Assembly: GCA_031272575.1 (NCBI GenBank)
Contig: JAISTO010000137.1
Location: 1 to 7,420 of the forward strand
Direction: 5' to 3'
DNA from: Treponema sp.
Lineage (GTDB): Bacteria > Spirochaetota > Spirochaetia > Treponematales > Breznakiellaceae
DNA length: 7,420 nt
Every line of letters begins with the position of its first letter. The first letter of the stretch is position 1. The position numbers and the translations under genes are program-made. Of this stretch, positions 1-3,993 are shown piece by piece. Below the pieces are notes generated by a model that saw only the letters and a list, made by a program, of their open reading frames with translations, was not told the DNA's origin and made no database searches.

Positions 1-3
1 GCT

Positions 4-91
4 CCCCCCCCACGCCCCCCCCCCCCTGCCCCCCCCCCCCCGCCCCCCCGCCCCGCCCCCGGGGGCACCCCCCCCCCCCGGGGGGGGGGGG
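4..91. repeat. C/G homopolymer tract ending in a C12-G12 palindrome
   Basis: Long C runs of 8, 12, 13 and 7 bases are broken by single other bases. They are followed by exactly twelve C (68-79) and twelve G (80-91), a perfect 24-bp self-complementary block. No reading frame of interest crosses it. It ends 46 bp before the -10 box of the lipoprotein gene. Run lengths of this kind are unstable in replication and also hard to sequence, so the exact counts should not be trusted. Confidence 0.8.
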
Positions 92-113
92 CCGCCAAGG
101 CCACGCCAATGGG

Positions 114-125
114 CTGGAGTTCCAG
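114..125. promoter_or_regulatory. Short dyad near the -35 position of the lipoprotein promoter
   Basis: CTGGA (114-118) and TCCAG (121-125) are inverted copies separated by GT. The dyad covers the place where a -35 box would lie for the TATACT at 138-143. No TTGACA-like hexamer is visible there, so an activator or repressor may bind instead. This is only a candidate; a 5-bp arm occurs often by chance. Confidence 0.25.
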
Positions 126-137
126 GGTGCGCTTCAG

Positions 138-150
138 TATACTATCAATA
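138..150 (+). promoter_or_regulatory. -10 box giving a probable leaderless mRNA
   Basis: TATACT (138-143) is followed by six bases and then ATG at 150. A sigma-70 -10 box occupies -12 to -7, so the predicted first transcribed base is the A of the start codon. No Shine-Dalgarno sequence lies in the preceding bases, which fits leaderless translation. The same spacing recurs before the FliG-like gene. Confidence 0.6.
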
Positions 151-1208
151 TGAAATACGCAAAATATATGATGATAGTTGCCGCGCTCTGCTGCGCCGCC
201 GCGCTCCCCGGGTGCCGGAAAAAACCGGCCGGGGATGCCGCGCGTTCGATCGCCGTCTTCGTGCCGGGCACGGTGCAGGGGAGCGCGATCTACGAGATGA
301 TGGCAGACGGGGTCAGGGCCGCGGTTGCCGATTGGAACGGCAGGGGGGGCTCGGCCGCGTCTCCGGCCCTTGTCACCGTCGTCGAGGGGGGCTTCAACCA
401 GGCGGAATGGGAAGGCAAGGTGCTCTCGCTCGCGGCCGGGGGCAGGTATGGCCTTATCGTGTCGTCCAACCCCTCCATGCCCGCGATCGCGGCCGCGGTC
501 TCGCGGGCCTTCCCCGAGCAGCGCTTCCTCCTCCTGGACGGCGAACTTGCCGGGAACCCCCGCGTCTACTCGCTCCGCTACAACCAGCGGGAGCAGGGCT
601 TCCTGGCAGGGCATATCGCGGGTCTGGCCGCGCTCGACCTTATCGCGAAGGAGCCCGGCCGCTGGAAGTACCGCGTGGGCCTGGCCGCCGCGCAGGAGTA
701 CCCGGCCATGAACGGGGTTATCCTGCCGGGCTTCCTCGAGGGCGCCCGGGCCGTAGACCCCCGCTTCGAGGCTGATTTTCGCATAGTGGGGAACTGGTAC
801 GACGCGGCCCGCGCCGCGGAACTCGCCGAGGCGATTATCTCGGATGGCGCGCCGGTCCTGCTGACGGTGGCTGGCAGCGCCAACCAGGGGGTGCTGCAGG
901 CCGCCGCGGAGCGGGGCGCGAAAGTCGTCTGGTTTGATACGGCCGGCTGCGAAGAGCGCCCCGGCGTGGTCGTGGGGAGCGCGATCCTGCTGCAGGAGCG
1001 GGCGGCCCGCGAAAAAACGCTCCTCTACCTCGAGGGCGCCCTGCCCTTCGGCGCCGCCGAGACCGCCGGCATCGCGGAGGGCTTTGTCGACTTCGCCGAC
1101 ACCGAGCCGCTCTACCTTAGCACCGTGAGCGAGGCCATCCGCCGCCAACAGGATGCCCTCCTCCAACGCCTCCGCTCAGGAGAACTGCGCCTGCCGCTCG
1201 GCGAGTGA
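150..1208 (+). CDS. BMP/PnrA (TmpC)-like substrate-binding lipoprotein
   Basis: This is a predicted 352-residue lipoprotein anchored to a membrane on the periplasmic side, acting as the solute receptor of an ABC importer. The N-terminus has Lys residues, a hydrophobic stretch (about 7-20) and a lipobox-like L-P-G-C with Cys22 as the lipidated residue; proline before G-C is unusual but spirochaetal lipoboxes are relaxed. The mature part starts a strand at about 34 (SIAVFVPG). Other BMP-family marks are the block around residues 144-155 (YNQREQGFLAGH, matching the family E-x-F-L-A-G) and the WFDTAG segment at 261-266. Length matches the family (about 330-370). The best-known spirochaetal member binds purine nucleosides (TmpC/PnrA), but the ligand here cannot be read from sequence. 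The ATG at 150 is preferred because it gives a complete lipoprotein signal and sits at the predicted transcription start. No permease or cognate ATPase adjoins it; the nearby ATPase is of the sugar type and converges on it. Confidence 0.85.
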   Translation: MKYAKYMMIVAALCCAAALPGCRKKPAGDAARSIAVFVPGTVQGSAIYEMMADGVRAAVADWNGRGGSAASPALVTVVEGGFNQAEWEGKVLSLAAGGRYGLIVSSNPSMPAIAAAVSRAFPEQRFLLLDGELAGNPRVYSLRYNQREQGFLAGHIAGLAALDLIAKEPGRWKYRVGLAAAQEYPAMNGVILPGFLEGARAVDPRFEADFRIVGNWYDAARAAELAEAIISDGAPVLLTVAGSANQGVLQAAAERGAKVVWFDTAGCEERPGVVVGSAILLQERAAREKTLLYLEGALPFGAAETAGIAEGFVDFADTEPLYLSTVSEAIRRQQDALLQRLRSGELRLPLGE

Positions 1209-1218
1209 AGTTACGGAA

Positions 1219-1244
1219 GGGGGGGAGGGGTAGGGAGTGGGGGG
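1219..1244 (+). other. Potential G-quadruplex just after the lipoprotein stop codon
   Basis: G runs of 7, 4, 3 and 6 are separated by loops of 1, 2 and 3 bases, which meets the usual four-run G-quadruplex rule. It begins 10 bases after the stop codon on the coding strand, so it would also be present in the mRNA. It could pause polymerase or protect the 3' end. No classical hairpin plus T-tract terminator is visible here. Confidence 0.5.
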
Positions 1245-1250
1245 CGCGGA

Positions 1251-1280
1251 GCGCTTGGGGAGTGGGGAGTGGGGAGTGGA
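1251..1280. repeat. Tandem heptamer repeat GGGGAGT x3
   Basis: Three exact 7-bp units (1257-1277) follow GCGCTT (1251-1256). The joined string GCGCTTGGGGAG recurs twice after the peptidase gene, at 7168-7179 and 7186-7197. Heptamer arrays of this kind resemble the short tandemly repeated repetitive sequences known from cyanobacterial intergenic DNA. Here they lie between convergent genes and code for nothing. Confidence 0.7.
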
Positions 1281-1296
1281 TTGCGCTTGGGGGGGA

Positions 1297-1421
1297 AAAG
1301 TGGACGGTGGACGGTGGACGGTGCGGTTCGCCAGTTTCTGGTCATACCGATATGCAAGAAGTACTACGAAAGACTTTCGTATAACTCCTTCACCGTCCAC
1401 TTTCCATCGTCCACCGTCCAC
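1297..1421. repeat. Heptamer GTGGACG x3 with inverted copies
   Basis: GTGGACG occurs three times in tandem (1300-1320, followed by GTG). Inverted copies lie about 90 bp away: CACCGTCCACTTT (1391-1403) matches 1297-1309, and CGTCCACCGTCCAC (1408-1421) matches 1300-1313. Transcribed in either direction this could form a long-stemmed hairpin just beyond the convergent stop codons, and may act as a bidirectional transcription barrier. No U-rich tail is present. The second inverted copy ends 8 bp from the ATPase stop codon. Confidence 0.7.
1365..1381. repeat. 17-bp dyad in the loop of the larger inverted repeat
   Basis: TACGAAAG (1365-1372) and CTTTCGTA (1374-1381) are perfect inverted copies around one A. 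It lies inside the A/T-richer core between the heptamer arms. It may be a cruciform, a protein site or part of a small repeat element. A three-base minimum loop would reduce the RNA stem to about 7 bp, and no T-tract follows. Confidence 0.5.
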
Positions 1422-1428
1422 TTCCTTC

Positions 1429-2544
1429 CTATTCGGCCTTTCGATCCAACTCGGCGAGGATGGACAACTCGGTGTCTTTGTCGAAGTAGCGGGCCTTGGC
1501 CATCTCGGGAGAGAGGTTGACGGTGCCGCCTACTTTGAAGTCGTAGTGGGACTCCATGCGGGCCACGAGGGGCTGATTCCCCGCGGTAAGCCAGAGGTGA
1601 ATGTCCGCGCCGAGGGGCTCGACCACGGTGATCTGGACGGGCATGGTGCCTTTTTCGGCCTTTTCCGCGTAGCGGAGGTCCTCCGGCCGGATGCCGAAGT
1701 AGATCTCCTTGCCCTCGTAGGCCTTGAGGTAGGGCTCGTGCGCCGCGTCGGGCTTTATTTTGAAAGTACCCTCGCTGAGCGCGATGCCGTTCCCGTCCTT
1801 TTCCACCTTGACGGTGAGGAAGTTCATCGGCGGTGAGCCGATAAAGCCCGCGACAAACTTGTTGACGGGGTGGTTGTACAGGAAGAGCGGCGCGCCGATC
1901 TGCTGCACCTTGCCGTCCTTTATGACGACGATCTTGCTGGCCATGGTCATGGCTTCGACCTGGTCGTGCGTGACGTAGATCATTGTCGCGTCAAGATCGT
2001 GGTGCAGTTTGGACAGTTCTGCCCGCATCTGCACACGGAGTTTCGCGTCCAGGTTGGAGAGGGGTTCGTCGAAAAGGAACACCTTCGGCTTGCGGACGAT
2101 GGCGCGGCCGACCGCGACGCGCTGCCGCTGCCCGCCGGACAGGGCCTTGGGCTTGCGGTCGAGGAACTTCTCGATGTCGAGTTTGACCGCCGCCTCGTGG
2201 ACGCGCTTGTCGATCTCGTCTTTCGGCACTTTTTTGATCCGCAGACCAAACGCCATGTTGTCGTAGACCGTCATATGGGGGTAGAGCGCGTAGTTCTGGA
2301 ACACCATGGCGATGTTCCGGTCTTTCGGCGGCACGTCGTTCATCAACTCGCCGTCGATATACAATTCGCCTTCGGAAATGTCTTCCAAACCGGCGACCAT
2401 GCGGAGCGTCGTTGACTTGCCGCACCCTGACGGGCCGACGAAGACGACAAACTCCTTGTCTTCGACTACGATGTTGGCGTTGTCAACCGCTTTGACCCCG
2501 CCCTCGTAGATTTTGCTAATGCCTTTCAGTTCAACTTTAGCCAT
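1429..2544 (-). CDS. CUT1-type sugar ABC transporter ATP-binding protein (UgpC/MsmK/MalK family)
   Basis: This 371-residue ATPase powers a carbohydrate or glycerol-phosphate importer at the inner face of the cytoplasmic membrane. All nucleotide-binding elements are intact: A-loop Tyr13, Walker A GPSGCGKST (37-45), Q-loop Gln83 in VFQNYALYPHM, signature LSGGQ (135-139), Walker B VFLFDEP (155-161), D-loop SNLD (163-166) and switch His193 in THDQ. The C-terminal third is the TOBE/regulatory domain of the MalK/UgpC group, with the segments FVAGFIGSPPMNF (about 231-243) and FGIRPEDL (about 284-291). Length is typical (about 360-375). No binding protein or permease for it is present, which fits the orphan, shared ATPases of the MsmK type. 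The start is supported by a strong Shine-Dalgarno sequence five bases upstream. The gene is visibly less GC-rich than its neighbours, perhaps from selection for high expression. The symbol is left blank because ugpC, msmK and malK cannot be told apart from sequence alone. Confidence 0.95.
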   Translation of the reverse strand: MAKVELKGISKIYEGGVKAVDNANIVVEDKEFVVFVGPSGCGKSTTLRMVAGLEDISEGELYIDGELMNDVPPKDRNIAMVFQNYALYPHMTVYDNMAFGLRIKKVPKDEIDKRVHEAAVKLDIEKFLDRKPKALSGGQRQRVAVGRAIVRKPKVFLFDEPLSNLDAKLRVQMRAELSKLHHDLDATMIYVTHDQVEAMTMASKIVVIKDGKVQQIGAPLFLYNHPVNKFVAGFIGSPPMNFLTVKVEKDGNGIALSEGTFKIKPDAAHEPYLKAYEGKEIYFGIRPEDLRYAEKAEKGTMPVQITVVEPLGADIHLWLTAGNQPLVARMESHYDFKVGGTVNLSPEMAKARYFDKDTELSILAELDRKAE

Positions 2545-2549
2545 AAAAG

Positions 2550-2554
2550 CCTCC
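2550..2554 (-). promoter_or_regulatory. Shine-Dalgarno site of the ABC ATPase
   Basis: On the minus strand GGAGG is followed by the five bases CTTTT and the ATG ending at 2542. It is a strong, well-spaced ribosome binding site and confirms this start. It contrasts with the two predicted leaderless genes in the same window. Confidence 0.85.
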
Positions 2555-2571
2555 CTATTGGGTTAGTTTAT

Positions 2572-2584
2572 GTATACAGTATAC
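2572..2584. promoter_or_regulatory. Palindromic operator candidate over the ATPase -10 box
   Basis: GTATACAGTATAC is a perfect dyad around one base, built of two copies of the self-complementary GTATAC. It covers the whole -10 hexamer and reaches the predicted transcription start near 2571. A repressor bound here would block RNA polymerase, as expected for a sugar-responsive transporter gene. Part of the symmetry comes from the TATACT itself, so this stays a hypothesis. Confidence 0.4.
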
Positions 2585-2634
2585 CCTCTTTTGGGGGATA
2601 TGTCAAGAAAAAAATTTCTTTTTTTTATCTTTTT
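2578..2634 (-). promoter_or_regulatory. Strong sigma-70 promoter of the ABC ATPase with UP-like element
   Basis: On the minus strand TTGACA (2606-2601) and TATACT (2583-2578) are separated by exactly 17 bp; the -35 is consensus and the -10 differs from consensus at one base. Just upstream of the -35 are long A and T runs (2605-2634), like an UP element contacted by the RNA polymerase alpha subunits. Transcription should start near 2571, giving a 5' leader of about 27 bases that holds the Shine-Dalgarno site. This is the best promoter in the window and predicts high expression. Confidence 0.85.
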
Positions 2635-2700
2635 CCCATAATTCGGGGCAGTTTGTCAGGAATCCTCCGCGCCCCCTTCCCATTCACCCCGCCTTCACGC

Positions 2701-2713
2701 TATACTCCCTGCA
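2701..2713 (+). promoter_or_regulatory. -10 box giving a probable leaderless mRNA for the FliG-like gene
   Basis: TATACT (2701-2706) is followed by six bases and the ATG at 2713, the same geometry as at 138-150. No Shine-Dalgarno sequence is present. A weak -35 candidate, TTCCCA (2677-2682), lies 18 bp upstream of the hexamer. The promoter would drive both the FliG-like gene and the overlapping metallopeptidase. Confidence 0.6.
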
Positions 2714-3993
2714 TGGCACACACATCCGCGGGGCCGCTCCGGGACGCGCTGGCGGCGTACCGCGAGACGCTCTCGCAGAAGGACGGGCGCGGCAAAGGCG
2801 ACCGCGGCCGCGACCGCGCAAGCGACCGCGTCGAAGATCAGGTACTTATCCGGCAAAGCGCACCACGTGCGCCCGCGGCCGCGACCCCCGCGCCCGCGGC
2901 GGCAGGCAGGGCGGCGCAGACCCCCGCGGCGCAACCCCCCGCGGCGCCGCATCAGGCGGGGGGGCTTATCCGGCAGGCGCTGCCGCAGGCGCCGGCCTCC
3001 TCGCGGGAGCACAGGGCCGCGCAGTTCCTGGTGCTCATCGGGAGCGAGGAGGCCGCGAAGATACTCGCGCGCCTCGATCCCGCGCAGGTAGAGGCCATCT
3101 CGCGCGAAATACTCAGCATCACTTCCATAAAGAAGGACGAGGCCGAGGCGGTGCTCGCCGAGTTCAGCACCCTCTTCCACACGACCTACGCGGGAAGCGG
3201 CGCCGTGTCCGGCGGGCCCGAGGCCGCGCGGAGGCTCCTCTACGCGGCGTTCGGCCCGGAAAAAGGGGAAAGCCTTTTCGGGCGCGTGAGCCTCGAGCCG
3301 GAGGGCGGGGACTTTTCCTTTTTGGAGGACTGGAGCGGCGAGCAGATCGCGTTTCTCTTCAAGGACGAAAGCCCGGCGGCCGAGGCGATGGTCCTGTCCC
3401 GCCTGCCGCCTCTCCTCGCCGCGCAGACCCTGGCGCGCACGGACGCGCCCCGCAAACTGGAAGTGGCGCGGCGCATCGCCCGCATGGGGGAAGTGCCGCC
3501 GGAGGCCCTCTCGCGCACCGCGGCGGCCCTCCGCGAAAAGGCGCGCCGCATCGGCAAGCCGGACACAGCCCGCGTCGACGGCCTCAATGCGCTCACGAGT
3601 ATACTCAAGGCCTCGGATACGCGCTTCGGCGAGCATATACTCCGCGAACTCGAGGCCGAAGACCCCGCGCTCAGCGCGTCCCTCAAGGACAAACTCTTCA
3701 CCCTTGACGATGTCGCGGATGCGATGGATCGCCCCATCGAGGAAAAATTGCAGGATATGAGCGACACCGACATCTGCCTTTTGACGCGGGGCCGCTCCGA
3801 CGCGTTCAGGGCGAAAATTTTCTCCAACCTGTCCCGGGGCCGCGAGGCGCGGGTGCGGGAAGAGGATCGGCTCCTGGGGCCGGTCTCCCGAAACGAAACC
3901 GAGGCCGCCGCGCGGGATTTCCTTTCCTGGTTCAGGAAGGGCCGCGAGGCAGGCACTATTTTAATGAAGGATGCTAACGATGTCTTGTTGTAA
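2713..3993 (+). CDS. Divergent FliG-like flagellar motor switch protein (FliG1-type candidate)
   Basis: This 426-residue protein resembles FliG, the cytoplasmic rotor protein that joins the MS ring to FliM and interacts with the stator. Residues 1-99 are a basic, then Ala/Pro-rich tail that canonical FliG lacks. FliG_N follows at about 100-175 (FLVLIGSEEAAKILARLDP), FliG_M at about 197-285, and FliG_C at about 291-420 (LNALTSIL, FTLDDVADAM, NLS, GPV). Key residues differ from E. coli FliG, aligned by motif: Lys264 to Arg359, Arg281 to Gly376, Asp288/Asp289 to Glu383/Glu384, Arg297 to Ser392. The EHPQ FliM-binding motif reads ESPA (219-222). Spirochaetes commonly carry two FliG paralogues, and these changes fit the atypical one rather than the torque-generating one. 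The ATG at 2713 is chosen over TTG at 2653 because the -10 box lies between them. It overlaps the metallopeptidase start by 14 bases, so the two are co-transcribed. No other flagellar gene is nearby. FliG-fold identity is fairly secure; motor function is not. Confidence 0.8.
   Translation: MAHTSAGPLRDALAAYRETLSQKDGRGKGDRGRDRASDRVEDQVLIRQSAPRAPAAATPAPAAAGRAAQTPAAQPPAAPHQAGGLIRQALPQAPASSREHRAAQFLVLIGSEEAAKILARLDPAQVEAISREILSITSIKKDEAEAVLAEFSTLFHTTYAGSGAVSGGPEAARRLLYAAFGPEKGESLFGRVSLEPEGGDFSFLEDWSGEQIAFLFKDESPAAEAMVLSRLPPLLAAQTLARTDAPRKLEVARRIARMGEVPPEALSRTAAALREKARRIGKPDTARVDGLNALTSILKASDTRFGEHILRELEAEDPALSASLKDKLFTLDDVADAMDRPIEEKLQDMSDTDICLLTRGRSDAFRAKIFSNLSRGREARVREEDRLLGPVSRNETEAAARDFLSWFRKGREAGTILMKDANDVLL
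3967..3971 (+). promoter_or_regulatory. Shine-Dalgarno site deciding the metallopeptidase start
   Basis: AAGGA inside the end of the FliG-like gene lies eight bases before the ATG at 3980. It would overlap the alternative ATG at 3971, so 3980 is preferred. The site suggests translation coupled to the upstream gene. Confidence 0.6.

Noticed and set aside
1257..1421. CRISPR array
   Set aside because: Units are 7 bp in direct tandem with no unique spacers of regular length.
1237..1836. A 199-codon plus-strand frame covering the convergent gap and the ATPase 3' end
   Set aside because: The first part translates tandem heptamers and the rest is antisense of the ATPase TOBE domain.
2605..2636. 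Intrinsic terminator from the A/T runs upstream of the ATPase
   Set aside because: The dyad is pure A/T with a weak stem, no gene ends there, and it is better explained as a promoter upstream element.
2653..2712. TTG start 20 codons upstream for the FliG-like protein
   Set aside because: The added residues are Pro-rich and unlike FliG, and the TATACT box lies between this start and the ATG at 2713.
2695..3636. A 313-codon minus-strand frame opposite the FliG-like gene
   Set aside because: Arg/Gly-rich shadow of the recognisable FliG domains; it also runs through the promoter region of that gene.
3971..3979. ATG at 3971 as the metallopeptidase start
   Set aside because: The Shine-Dalgarno AAGGA overlaps this codon, while it is correctly spaced for the ATG at 3980.
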